Source: DASXRA01 sp036506155 (lineage in GTDB: Bacteria > Actinomycetota > Actinomycetes > Mycobacteriales > Jatrophihabitantaceae). Taken from it: DNA of 57,496 nucleotides. The position numbers were made by a program, and so were the translations under genes. Numbering within the stretch: position 1 is the first letter of the stretch; each line of letters opens with the position of its first letter. Of this stretch, positions 1 to 8,284 are shown piece by piece. The notes beneath the pieces were generated by a model. It was not told the origin of the DNA, ran no database searches, and worked only from the letters and a program-made list of their open reading frames with translations. Location: the NCBI GenBank assembly GCA_036506155.1, contig DASXSF010000122.1, forward strand, positions 1-57,496, written 5' to 3'.

Positions 1-1
1 C

Positions 2-49
2 CGCTACCGACCCCCGGACTCGCTCATAGCGTTCCTCGACGGGCTCTGA
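2..49 (+). CDS. 3' end of an unidentified gene at the window edge
   Basis: The frame beginning at base 2 reads open from the window edge to a TGA at 47-49. Its last residues are about RYRPPDSLIAFLDGL. The piece is too short to identify. Its position directly before inverted and direct repeats makes a transposase C-terminus possible, but this is inference only. Confidence 0.3.
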   Translation, partial: RYRPPDSLIAFLDGL

Positions 50-134
50 TTGTTCCGACCTTCCCGCAGCCGATCCCCTTACCCCGCAGGCAGATCGACG
101 CCAACCTCGGAACAATCCTGACCTCGGAACAATC
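48..134. repeat. Inverted and direct repeats next to the truncated gene
   Basis: GATTGTTCCGA at 48-58 is the exact reverse complement of TCGGAACAATC at 107-117 and 124-134. The latter two sit inside 14-nt perfect direct repeats (104-117 and 121-134) set 17 nt apart. This resembles the multiple terminal repeats at one end of an insertion sequence, but no second end is in the window. Confidence 0.45.
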
Positions 135-450
135 GGCGTTCTGCGCGGCGTGACGTGACTGGTTGCCCGGTCGTTGCGGCCGCCGGCGCCACTCCTCGTC
201 ACTAGAGCGCACGCCGCCCTCCGTGAGCCATCGAGGCCGTTACCGGCAGCATGCGCCCTGGTAGCTCATGTCCGCGATCGATCGCGGCGCCGTCGCGATG
301 CTTGCGATCACTGGGCTGGGCACCCAGCGATGCCCGTCTCAGGCGATACGCCCTGTCTCATTGCGTCCCACGCGTCCCACCGCGTCCCGGCCCCTGACCC
401 CCGCCCAGCCCGCGTTTACTACAACCGTTACTACAGGCCCGAGACGACGA
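135..450. other. Non-coding stretch upstream of the tRNA terminator
   Basis: I see no convincing gene here. Short open frames have no ribosome-binding site and poor codon usage. The stretch contains low-complexity direct repeats of GCGTCCCAC type around 365-390, and a near-duplicate TTACTACA motif at about 417-434. Its function is unknown. Confidence 0.4.
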
Positions 451-476
451 AGGCCCTTCCCATCAGGAAAGGGCCT
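451..476 (-). terminator. Probable terminator of the initiator tRNA
   Basis: The segment forms an 11-bp stem (AGGCCCTTTCC paired with GGGAAGGGCCT on the minus strand, one wobble) with a 4-nt TGAT loop, 22 nt beyond the tRNA 3' end. No clear U-tract follows, so it may be an L-shaped actinobacterial terminator or a processing hairpin. Confidence 0.55.
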
Positions 477-497
477 ACGCCGTAAGGCAATTCTCCG

Positions 498-571
498 TAG
501 CGGGGGGAGGATTTGAACCTCCGACCTCTGGGTTATGAGCCCAGCGAGCTACCGAGCTGCTCCACCCCGCG
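498..571 (-). tRNA. Initiator tRNA-fMet (CAT anticodon)
   Basis: The minus strand folds as a 74-nt cloverleaf: acceptor CGCGGGG with CCCCGC, anticodon loop CTCATAA, and T-arm with TTCAAAT. Three features mark an initiator rather than an elongator tRNA. The 1:72 position is a C:U mismatch, the anticodon stem carries three consecutive G:C pairs (GGG/CCC), and the anticodon is CAT. The discriminator is A73. The next bases are CGG, so the CCA tail is added after transcription. Confidence 0.95.
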
Positions 572-635
572 TCGACCCAATCAGTTTACCGACCAGGCGC
601 CGTGAGCGCCAAGTCGCCGGGGCGTAATCGGTCGG

Positions 636-3605
636 TTACCGCGTCGGCGTCGGTGACGGTGCCTTGCTGGCAGGGGTGGATTTGTTGATCAGGTTGAGGT
701 ACTGCTGCGTCAACCGCTGTACGTCTGCCTGCGCCGCTCCGATCGCGGCCAGGTCACCCGACTTGTATGCGGCTTGCAGCCGTTCGAACGCTGTGTTGAG
801 CTGTTGCAGAATCGCCTGGGCGCTGGGCGGCGGCGCCGGCGTCGATGACGACGGCGGCTTCGCGGACGACGGCGGAGGCGTCGAACTGCTCGGCGGCGCC
901 GAGCTGGTCTGCGGCGTCGTGGTCTGCCCCGGCACGTTGATCGACGCACCCGGGGGCAGCCCGTTACTCAGGTTGTTCAGCGCCCCGGCGAGGCCGGTCG
1001 CGTACCCGACCTTGTCGCCGTACACGACCAGGACGCGCTGCAGGATGGGATATCCGGTGCCAGTGGTCCCCTGGACATAGAGCGGCTCGACGTACAGGAA
1101 GCTGTTGCCGATCGGGACCGTGAGCAGGTTGCCGTGGATCACCGTCGAACCCGCCCCGCTGAGTTGGGTGATGTCCTTGGAGATCACGGCGGTGGTATTG
1201 AAGATGTTCGAGATCTGCTCCGGCCCTTGGATTACCGACTTGGTCGGCAACTTGAGCACGGTGATCTTGCCATAGCTCGGCCCAGGGTCGCAGTCGACAC
1301 TGATGTACGCGGCGAGGTTCTGCGAGTTGTTGACCTTCATAGGAGTCGTCAGTTGGAACTGCGACGTGTTCGAGTTGCCGGTAGGCGGGTCGGCAAGGAC
1401 GTAGTAGGGCGGCTGGTTGCTGCCGCCGCCGGCCGGGTCGAGAGGGACCGTCCACTTGTCACGCACGTTGTAGAACGTCACCGGGTCGTCGACGTGGTAC
1501 TGCTCGAGAATCGCTCGCTGCACCTCGAACAGGTCCTCTGGGTAGCGCACGTGCTCCAGGATGTCCTTCGGCATTTCCGCCTTCGGCTGGACCAAACCGG
1601 GGAACGCCTTCTCCCAAGCCTTGAGAACCGGGTCCTGCTCGTCCCATGCATAGAGATGGATTGTGCCGTCGTACGCGTCGACTGTTGCCTTCACCGAATT
1701 GCGGATATAGTTGATCTTGTCGTTGGGTTGTGACGCAGTGCGGTTCTGCCGGGAGAGCGTGTCCTGCGTCAGGCTCGACAGGGACTGCTGCTCGGAATAC
1801 GGATAGTTCGACATCGTCGTGTAGGCATCGACGATCCATACGATGCGCCCGCCGACTACGACCGGGTACGGATCGCCGTCGACCTTCAGGAACGGCGCCG
1901 CCTTCAGAACTCGGTCACGAGGGTCACGATTGAAGATGATCCTCGCGCCCTTGTTGCTGACCGCGCTGTTCAGCAAGAAGTTCGTCTCCTTGTACTTGAC
2001 CGCGAACGCCAGCCGGGTGAAGAAGTTGTCGAGGTGGACGCCGCCCTTGCCGGTGTAAGACGTGGTCTGGTCGCTGCCGTCGTACTCGCGGGAACCGTTC
2101 GCGCCGACGATCGAGTAGTCGACGCCGAGCTCGCCGTAGTACACCCGGGCGCCTTCGGCGCTCAGCGAGAGCGACCCTGCGGGCGGGATGTCGCCCTCGG
2201 TGTAGTCGCCCGCATCCGAGCCGACGGCACCGTTCCCCGAAGTGACGTCCTGACCTGCCTGAGCAGCGACGAACCCGTACCCATGCGTATAGACGGTGTG
2301 CTGATTGATCCAGTTCGTCTGGCTGCCGGTCAGTGCGCCGGCGTTGAGTTCGCGCACACCGACCACGTAGTCCTTGGTGATGCCGTCCAATGTGTAGCGA
2401 TCCATGTCGAGTTTGGTCGCAAAACCGTACTGGTTGCGGATCTTCTGCTGCTGCAGAAACGTCGGCGAGACGACATTGGGGTCGAGGATGCGGATGTTGC
2501 TGATCGTGGCACTGGTCGGCGTCAGCGCGTCCGTGCTCGGGCTGTTCACCGCCGGGTAGTCCGAGTAGTTGACCGGCCCGCCCTGGTCGGCGGATAAGAC
2601 GTCATAGCCCTGTCGGGTCGCCAGGATATTGCGGGCGATGTACGGCTTCTCCTTGTCGCTGGCGTTCGGCTTAACCGAGAACTGCTGCACGATCGCGGGA
2701 TAGATGCCATTGATCAGGATGCTCAGCACGAGCAGCACGCCGAAGCCGATCGCCGGCAGTTGAGCGCTTTTGAGCCACAGGCTGGCCAGCACCGCGACGG
2801 CGATGATCACCGCGATCCAGAACAGGATGGTCTTGGCCGGGAGGGACGCGTTCACGTCCGTGTATGAGGCGCCGGTAACCTTGCCCCGGTTGGAGAAGAC
2901 GATGCCGTAACGGTCCAGCCAGTACGCCAGCGCCTTGAGGACGATGAAGATGAAGATCAGGATCGTGAGGTGCCGGCGCGCCGCCATGGTGATCTTTGGG
3001 CCTGGCGTCTGCACCCGGATCGCCCCGAACAGGTAGTGCACCGCGGCCGCAAGCAGGATCGAGAACAGGATCGCGGTAAACCCGAAGCTGAGCATCAGCC
3101 GATATGCCGGGTAATCCCAAGCAAAGAACGAGATGTCGCGGTGAAACTGCGGGTCCTTGATGCCGAACGAACCGCCGTACCGCCACAACATCCAGGTGCG
3201 CCAGTCGTCCATCGACGACAACCCCGCGGAGAGCCCAGCGAGCCCCATGATGCCGGCGAGTATGAGCACCTTGCGCTGCTCGAGGATCACGCGGTAGCGC
3301 TCGAGGTTCTGTTGCTCGGTCGACAGAGGCCGGAACGGCGGCCGCAACAGGTACGCGATGACGATGTTGCCGCCCAGAATGGCTGCCATCAGCACGCCGA
3401 AGATCAGGAACAGCACCAGCTTCGTCGTAATGATGCCGCGATATACGCCTCGGAAGCCGACCTCACCGAACCAGAGCCAGTTGATGTAGACGCCGACTAG
3501 GTTCGCCGCGATGATCAGCAAGACGATAATCGTCACCACCACGGCCAGGCTGATCTTGACGCGCCTCGACAAGGTAATAGACGGAAGCGGCGGCCGCATG
3601 GCCAC
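636..3605 (-). CDS. UPF0182 family membrane protein
   Basis: This is a 989-residue protein of the UPF0182 (COG1615) family, an actinobacterial and cyanobacterial membrane protein of unknown function. The first ~320 residues hold about seven hydrophobic segments, and the first one starts near residue 16. A large soluble domain follows (motifs such as RNILATRQGYD and YPEDLF). The C-terminal ~110 residues are a low-complexity Pro/Ser/Thr linker ending in a short helical region. The GTG start at 3605 is chosen because GAGGAG lies 6 nt upstream; the ATG two codons later would be 12 nt from it. Position next to the Lon-like protease matches the Rv3193c-Rv3194c arrangement in mycobacteria. Confidence 0.95.
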   Translation of the reverse strand: MAMRPPLPSITLSRRVKISLAVVVTIIVLLIIAANLVGVYINWLWFGEVGFRGVYRGIITTKLVLFLIFGVLMAAILGGNIVIAYLLRPPFRPLSTEQQNLERYRVILEQRKVLILAGIMGLAGLSAGLSSMDDWRTWMLWRYGGSFGIKDPQFHRDISFFAWDYPAYRLMLSFGFTAILFSILLAAAVHYLFGAIRVQTPGPKITMAARRHLTILIFIFIVLKALAYWLDRYGIVFSNRGKVTGASYTDVNASLPAKTILFWIAVIIAVAVLASLWLKSAQLPAIGFGVLLVLSILINGIYPAIVQQFSVKPNASDKEKPYIARNILATRQGYDVLSADQGGPVNYSDYPAVNSPSTDALTPTSATISNIRILDPNVVSPTFLQQQKIRNQYGFATKLDMDRYTLDGITKDYVVGVRELNAGALTGSQTNWINQHTVYTHGYGFVAAQAGQDVTSGNGAVGSDAGDYTEGDIPPAGSLSLSAEGARVYYGELGVDYSIVGANGSREYDGSDQTTSYTGKGGVHLDNFFTRLAFAVKYKETNFLLNSAVSNKGARIIFNRDPRDRVLKAAPFLKVDGDPYPVVVGGRIVWIVDAYTTMSNYPYSEQQSLSSLTQDTLSRQNRTASQPNDKINYIRNSVKATVDAYDGTIHLYAWDEQDPVLKAWEKAFPGLVQPKAEMPKDILEHVRYPEDLFEVQRAILEQYHVDDPVTFYNVRDKWTVPLDPAGGGSNQPPYYVLADPPTGNSNTSQFQLTTPMKVNNSQNLAAYISVDCDPGPSYGKITVLKLPTKSVIQGPEQISNIFNTTAVISKDITQLSGAGSTVIHGNLLTVPIGNSFLYVEPLYVQGTTGTGYPILQRVLVVYGDKVGYATGLAGALNNLSNGLPPGASINVPGQTTTPQTSSAPPSSSTPPPSSAKPPSSSTPAPPPSAQAILQQLNTAFERLQAAYKSGDLAAIGAAQADVQRLTQQYLNLINKSTPASKAPSPTPTR

Positions 3606-3832
3606 TGGCGGCTCCTCGATCGTCGGCCCGTTCTCGGCGGCGCTGCCGGGCCGGGTGTGTCGGATGGGGCTGCCGTGACATCACGTCACAGCCCTCACCC
3701 AACAACGTACCGACGCCGCCACGGGTTCCGAACCGGCGGCCCCCTGAGCCCCGCGCGTCGCGCCGCGACACTTGCGCGGCCAGTGCCGAGCCCGCCCCTG
3801 CGGCGGGCGAGGGACTCGCCCCCGCGCACATG
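3606..3832. other. Intergenic region between the UPF0182 and Lon-like protease genes
   Basis: This 227-bp gap has no credible gene. It contains an inverted repeat GTGAC-N5-GTCAC near 3677-3691 that could be an operator for the UPF0182 gene. It also holds a 7-bp hairpin, GGGCGAG-GGA-CTCGCCC, near 3796-3812, just past the end of the protease gene. Confidence 0.4.
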
Positions 3833-4864
3833 TCAACAGTGCGGGACCGGCTGTCCGTTCTGAACGGCGAGTAGGTCCTGCACCGCGGCGTGCAGCGACG
3901 TGACCTTGATGACGTTCAGTCCCCGCGGCGTCGCAGCCTTGACGTCCCCGCAATTGCTTTGTGGTGCAAGGAAGATCGTGGCGCCTTGCCGGCGGGCGGC
4001 AAGCATCTTCAGCTGGATGCCGCCTATCGGTTTCACCTGGCCGTCCGGAGTGATCTCACCGGTTCCGGCGACGAACGCGCCCTTGGTGAGGTCGCGGATG
4101 CCGACCTTGTCCATGATGCCGAGCGCGAACATAAGACCGGCCGAAGGGCCGCCGATCTGCCCGCCGAGGCCGAGATCGACCGCAAACGGCGCAAAACATT
4201 GGTCGCCGACGGTGATGCCGATCACGGCGCCCTGCTGGCCTTGCCCGGGCGGACTGAGCTTCACCGACGCGGTCATGGGCTTGCCCTGTCGCTTGAACGC
4301 GATCGTGACGGTTTCCCCGGGTTTGCGGTCGGCCAACGCGGCCCGGAGCTTTTCCTGCGAGTCGATCGGCGCGCCGTCGAGTGACACGAGCTGATCGAAC
4401 GGCTGGAGCTTGCCGTTGGCGCCGGACTTCTCCTCAACAGCCAGCACGCCGAAGCCCTTGGGATAGCCCAGCTCGCAGAACGCAGCGGCTGTCGCGTTGT
4501 CCTGGGAGCTGGCGAACTGTGCAGCGTCTTGTTCGTTGACCTGCTGCTCGGACTGGCCCGGCGGATAGACCACGCTGCGGGGCACCACGACCCTGTCGTG
4601 CTGCAGCCAGCCGATCAAGGCCTCGGCGGCGGTGACCCTGTTGGACCGGATGTCGATGGTCGTGAGGTTCAGGTGCCCGGTCGTCTGGTTCGACGGCCGG
4701 CCCTTGATCGTGATGATCGGGCGACCGTCGGAGTCGGTGCCGAGCGTGTTCAACGTCGGACCCGGACTAAGCACGACGTACGGCACCGGCATCAGTATTG
4801 CCAGCACGAAGAGGACCAGAAACAGCACACCCGCCACAAGAAGGGTGCGGACGCGGCGAGTCAC
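3833..4864 (-). CDS. PDZ-domain Lon-like serine protease (YlbL family)
   Basis: This is a 343-residue single-pass membrane protease. A TM helix spans residues ~7-27 and is followed by the family motif VPYVVLSPGPT. A PDZ domain covers ~130-205 and a Lon-type protease domain ~215-335. The catalytic Ser is Ser241 in GGPSAG. The dyad lysine is most likely Lys286 in GGIQLKM, in a slightly shifted position relative to classical Lon, as is usual for this family. The active site faces outside the cell. The GTG start overlaps the stop of the preceding small gene by 4 nt (GTGA), so translation is probably coupled. It corresponds in context to Rv3194c. Confidence 0.93.
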   Translation of the reverse strand: MTRRVRTLLVAGVLFLVLFVLAILMPVPYVVLSPGPTLNTLGTDSDGRPIITIKGRPSNQTTGHLNLTTIDIRSNRVTAAEALIGWLQHDRVVVPRSVVYPPGQSEQQVNEQDAAQFASSQDNATAAAFCELGYPKGFGVLAVEEKSGANGKLQPFDQLVSLDGAPIDSQEKLRAALADRKPGETVTIAFKRQGKPMTASVKLSPPGQGQQGAVIGITVGDQCFAPFAVDLGLGGQIGGPSAGLMFALGIMDKVGIRDLTKGAFVAGTGEITPDGQVKPIGGIQLKMLAARRQGATIFLAPQSNCGDVKAATPRGLNVIKVTSLHAAVQDLLAVQNGQPVPHC

Positions 4865-5112
4865 CGGGTAACTGTAGAACGTGGCTGCGGTGCAACTGAC
4901 CGTGACCGTAGCGCGGCCGGTGCTGCCCGTTCCGGGGCCTGCCCGTCGACCGGCGGCTGGCGCAGTGCCTCAAGGTAGGCGCGATGCTCGGCCATCGCCT
5001 GCTTCGGGGTGGGAACCTTCGACGGCCGGCCGCGCCACCACACCCACACCGCAGCCAGCGCCGTCGCCACAACGGGCCCGGCCAGCCACAGTGCCCACGC
5101 GTATTGCCCCAC
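4861..5112 (-). CDS. Small single-pass membrane protein
   Basis: This is an 83-residue protein with one N-terminal TM segment (~5-27, ending WVWW), then a basic helical segment and an Ala/Pro/Arg-rich tail. No family function is recognised. It is supported by the GTGA overlap with the protease gene. A TACCGT hexamer also lies 8 nt before its GTG start (minus strand, 5126-5121), as expected for a leaderless mRNA. It shares a 98-bp divergent promoter region with the DUF2342 gene. It may be a partner of the Lon-like protease, which is inference from the operon. Confidence 0.75.
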   Translation of the reverse strand: MGQYAWALWLAGPVVATALAAVWVWWRGRPSKVPTPKQAMAEHRAYLEALRQPPVDGQAPERAAPAALRSRSVAPQPRSTVTR

Positions 5113-5210
5113 GAATCATGACGGTACGCGAACCGCCGCCGTTCGCTCCCAGCGCAACGCCATGTAGGCACGGCGGCCGGCCACCGTTCGTCAGCACTAC
5201 CGTGACTCAT

Positions 5211-6443
5211 ATGAGCGGCAACCTGCCCTTCGGATTCGGTGCCAGCGACCGGGAGCCGAGCGAGCCGGACGACATAGCCGGCAAGATCCCGTTGTTCGCA
5301 GAGCTGCAAAAGCTGCTGTCGTGGTCGGGAGGTCCCGTCAACTGGGACCTCGCTCGCCAGGTCGCGATCTCCGGCCTGGCCGGCAGCCACAAGCCGGTCA
5401 GCCCAGCCGACCGAGCGGCCGTCGCCCAGGCGCTGAAGTTGGCCGACACGTGGCTGGACGGGGTCACCGACCTGCCGTCGGGCATCACGACGATCGAGTC
5501 GTGGACACGAGTCGAGTGGATCGAGAGGACACTCCCGGTCTGGTCGACGCTGTGCGACCCGGTGGCGTCCCGCGTTGTGACGGCGATGTCGGCGTCATTG
5601 CCCGAGGAGGTACGCGCTCAGGCCGGCCCGCTCGCCGGCGTGATGAACCAGGTCGGTGGGCTGATGTTCGGCGCACAGGTTGGTCAGGGCCTGGCCGGCC
5701 TGGCGCAGGAGGTCGTCTCGAGCACCGACGTGGGACTCCCGCTCGGCTCGGCCGGCACTGCCGCCCTGCTCCCGGAGAACGTCGCGGCGTTCGGTGAGGG
5801 TCTGGAACGCCCACTCGAGGAAGTGCGGCTCTACCTCGCGCTGCGCGAGGCGGCCCACCAGCGGCTGTTCGGGCACGTGCCGTGGTTGCGGCAGCGCCTC
5901 CTGGACACCGTCGAGGCGTACGCACGCGGGATCACCGTCGACGCCTCCGCGATCGAGCGGGCGATGGGCGAAATCGACCCCGCCAACCCGGAGAGCCTCC
6001 AGAACGCCCTGACCGGCGGCATGTTCGAGCCCGAGGAAACGCCGGAACAGCAGGCGGCGCTGCGGCGCCTCGAGACGCTACTGGCGCTCATCGAAGGCTG
6101 GGTCGACTCGGTTGTGTTCGCTGCGGCCGGCGACCGGATGCCCGGTGCTGCGGCGCTGCGTGAGGCGTCGCGTCGCCGGCGCGCCACGGGCGGACCCGCC
6201 GAGCAGACGTTCTCGACGCTCGTCGGCCTGGAACTGCGCCCACGGCGGCTGCGCGAGGCGGCGGCGCTGTGGTGGGCGGTCGCCGAAAAGCACGGGATCA
6301 GCGGTCGGGACGGCGTCTGGGCGCATCCGGACCTGCTGCCCGATGCGGACGACCTCGACGACCCGCTCGGTTTCGCCGACAAAGTCGGCCCGGGTGAGGC
6401 GCTGCCGCCGTTCGACGAGGGTCAGGAGACTTCGTCGGAGTAG
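5211..6443 (+). CDS. DUF2342 putative zinc-dependent metalloprotease
   Basis: This 410-residue protein belongs to the actinobacterial DUF2342 group, variously annotated as zinc-dependent metalloprotease or F420-biosynthesis-associated protein (context of Rv3195). The core motif is LREAAHQRLFGHVPWLRQR around residues 210-225, with an ExxH (EAAH) pair where a zincin would have HExxH. The leading His is absent, so catalysis is unproven. The ATG at 5211 is chosen because TACCGT (5198-5203) lies 7 nt upstream and no Shine-Dalgarno is visible, which fits a leaderless transcript. An in-frame GTG at 5202 is the alternative. Its 3' end overlaps the convergent metallopeptidase gene by 22 nt. Confidence 0.9.
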   Translation: MSGNLPFGFGASDREPSEPDDIAGKIPLFAELQKLLSWSGGPVNWDLARQVAISGLAGSHKPVSPADRAAVAQALKLADTWLDGVTDLPSGITTIESWTRVEWIERTLPVWSTLCDPVASRVVTAMSASLPEEVRAQAGPLAGVMNQVGGLMFGAQVGQGLAGLAQEVVSSTDVGLPLGSAGTAALLPENVAAFGEGLERPLEEVRLYLALREAAHQRLFGHVPWLRQRLLDTVEAYARGITVDASAIERAMGEIDPANPESLQNALTGGMFEPEETPEQQAALRRLETLLALIEGWVDSVVFAAAGDRMPGAAALREASRRRRATGGPAEQTFSTLVGLELRPRRLREAAALWWAVAEKHGISGRDGVWAHPDLLPDADDLDDPLGFADKVGPGEALPPFDEGQETSSE

Positions 6444-7006
6444 AGCTCACCCACGTCGTCGGTCAGGTCGATCGGCAGTTGTGCGGCGGCGCTGACGCCG
6501 TCGAGGTAGCCACGGGCGCGCTCGGCGCGAGGGTATCGCGCGACGAGCCGCCAGAAATCCGGCCCGTGTCCGGGCACCCGCAGGTGGGCAAGCTCGTGTA
6601 CCAGGACGTAGTCGAGCACCCAGCCGGGTACGTCCCGAAGCCGGGTGGACACCCGAATCGTCCCATCGGCCGGCGTGCAGGATGCCCATCTCGTACGCAT
6701 CGTGCCGACCCAGCGGACGCTGGTCGGCGTCGCCCGGCCGCTCAGATATCGGGCGGACAGCTCCCGGCAGCGGCGCGCCAGTGCGGCATCGCTGCGGCGT
6801 GGGCCGCGGGTGCGTTCACGCTCCTCCCGGGCGGTGACCCGCTCGACCATCTCGGTGACCCAGCGCCGTTCCTCGCGGCGGGTGAACCGCGCCGGGATGA
6901 GCACGACAATGCGCTCACCCTCGCGATAAGCCGACACGGTGCGGCGACGGCGGGCGCTACGCCGCACCTCGACCTCTTGGGGCGCGTCGCCAGCCACGTC
7001 CGTCAC
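6422..7006 (-). CDS. YgjP/M48-like zinc metallopeptidase (WLM-type)
   Basis: This protein of ~194 residues has the YgjP-type motif HELAHLRVPGHGPDFW: the HExxH zinc site, then a third ligand His after a short spacer. The N-terminal half is a basic strand-rich region (VRRSARRRRTVSAYREGERIVVLIP) typical of the family. The start is uncertain. The GTG at 7006 is preceded by TACGGT and 6 nt, as in a leaderless gene. An ATG at 7027 would add seven residues. It is convergent with the DUF2342 gene and divergent from the ThiF-like gene. Confidence 0.88.
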   Translation of the reverse strand: MTDVAGDAPQEVEVRRSARRRRTVSAYREGERIVVLIPARFTRREERRWVTEMVERVTAREERERTRGPRRSDAALARRCRELSARYLSGRATPTSVRWVGTMRTRWASCTPADGTIRVSTRLRDVPGWVLDYVLVHELAHLRVPGHGPDFWRLVARYPRAERARGYLDGVSAAAQLPIDLTDDVGELYSDEVS

Positions 7007-7085
7007 GCGCACACCGTAGCCGCCCATGCCGACGGATTTTGCGTCACGCTCAGCTGACTGGCCAGCTTCCACAACTCGGACCCCT

Positions 7086-7171
7086 CTATCCACACGTTAT
7101 TCGCAGGCCATCCACACGGACGTCCACACGTGTGGACATGCACTTGAGGCTGATGGTCGGGGTGTGGACAA
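7086..7171. promoter_or_regulatory. Cluster of five DnaA-box-like nonamers
   Basis: Five nonamers close to TT(A/G)TCCACA lie in 86 bp: CTATCCACA at 7086, CCATCCACA at 7108, ACGTCCACA at 7120, the reverse-strand ATGTCCACA at 7131-7139, and a perfect reverse-strand TTGTCCACA at 7163-7171. The third and fourth form a perfect 16-bp palindrome (GTCCACAC/GTGTGGAC, 7122-7137). The cluster occupies the intergenic region between the metallopeptidase and ThiF-like genes. No dnaA, dnaN or gyr gene is nearby, so this is not the usual oriC context. Confidence 0.6.
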
Positions 7172-7251
7172 CCCGGCACATCGGGCACCGGTGTCTGCAA
7201 TGGTGGGCTCATGCACCTCCGACCCGCTGCCCGGGACGTAGGCGTCCCGTG

Positions 7252-8280
7252 ATGCAGAACCCGGATCCACAGGTCCAGCCGCCGCCTGCGACCGTCCTCA
7301 GTCCGTCAACGCGGCTGCTGTGGCGCGCAGCCGGGCAGATCCAGCTCGAACTCGGCACGCGCCGGGTGATCGTGGATGGCATCGATCAGGCAGCGGTCCG
7401 TCGGCTGATCGCGCGGCGCGGCGACGAGCCGGCTCTTCCGGCGTCCGCCCTGCAGACCCTGGCCGTCACCGGCTTCGTCGCCCGTCCGCCGCGGCACGAC
7501 AGAGCCATCAACGCGCCGCGCCTCGCGGCGGAGCTGGCTGCGTTGCGCGTCCAGCACGGCGAGCGCGCCGACGATGTCCTCGCAGGCCGGCGCTCAGCGT
7601 CGGTCACCGTCGTGGGCGCCAGCCGGGTGGCGGCGCTTGTTGCCGCACTGCTCGCAGCCGCCGGCGTAGGACATGTGGCGGTCTCCGGATCGGGCGATGT
7701 CCGGTTACACCAGGCGGCGCCGGGTGGCGTGCAGCCTGGCGACGAGGGCCGGCGTTTCACCGCCGCGGCGGCCGCGGCGCTAACACGCGCGGCACCGGAG
7801 TGTGACGCGAGTCCACGCCCGCTACACCTGCGTCCGGACCTCGTCGTGCTCGCTACCGAGGCGCCCGTCGACACCGGCCTGCGGGAGACGCTGCATGCAC
7901 TCGGCACCGCGCACCTGGTCGCCCAGGCCGGCCCCGATCACGGCGCGGTCGGCCCGTTGACCCTCCCGGGTGTGGCAAGTTGCCTGCGCTGTGCGGACCT
8001 GCAGCGCCTCGATCGCGATCACGCCTGGTCGGCGCTGGCCGTGCAGCTCGCCATTGCGCCGAAGTACGGCGCACCGTCGGATGTCGGCCTCGCGACCCTC
8101 GTGGCGGGCGTCGCCGCGTTGCAGGCCCTGGCATTTCTCGACGGCAGCGATCCGGCGACGATCGAGGGAACCCTCGAGATCCAATTGCCGGACTGGCGGC
8201 TGCGCCGGCGCAGCTGGCCGCCGCATCCCGACTGCGACTGCGGTGCGCACGTCGCGCAAAGTGCGGGTTGGGCACAATGA
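7252..8280 (+). CDS. ThiF-like (E1-fold) protein, probably catalytically divergent
   Basis: This 342-residue protein resembles the actinobacterial ThiF or leader-peptide-binding group. A ~115-residue N-terminal region is followed by a Rossmann segment (VTVVGASRVAALVAALLAA). The family's usual GxGxxG nucleotide loop is replaced by GASRVA. Four cysteines appear as CLRC near residue 245 and CDC near the C-terminus, the usual structural zinc site of E1-like enzymes. Catalytic residues are not obvious. The start is an ATG, 7 nt after a TAGGCG -10-like hexamer (7239-7244); a GTG one codon earlier is possible. The next gene starts 4 nt after its stop. No thiazole/oxazole peptide or YcaO gene is in the window. 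Confidence 0.75.
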   Translation: MQNPDPQVQPPPATVLSPSTRLLWRAAGQIQLELGTRRVIVDGIDQAAVRRLIARRGDEPALPASALQTLAVTGFVARPPRHDRAINAPRLAAELAALRVQHGERADDVLAGRRSASVTVVGASRVAALVAALLAAAGVGHVAVSGSGDVRLHQAAPGGVQPGDEGRRFTAAAAAALTRAAPECDASPRPLHLRPDLVVLATEAPVDTGLRETLHALGTAHLVAQAGPDHGAVGPLTLPGVASCLRCADLQRLDRDHAWSALAVQLAIAPKYGAPSDVGLATLVAGVAALQALAFLDGSDPATIEGTLEIQLPDWRLRRRSWPPHPDCDCGAHVAQSAGWAQ

Positions 8281-8284
8281 CCCG

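Noticed and set aside
7086..7171. Chromosomal replication origin
   Set aside because: There are no dnaA, dnaN, recF, gyrB, rnpA or rpmH genes nearby and no AT-rich unwinding element. Reported instead as a DnaA-box-like cluster.
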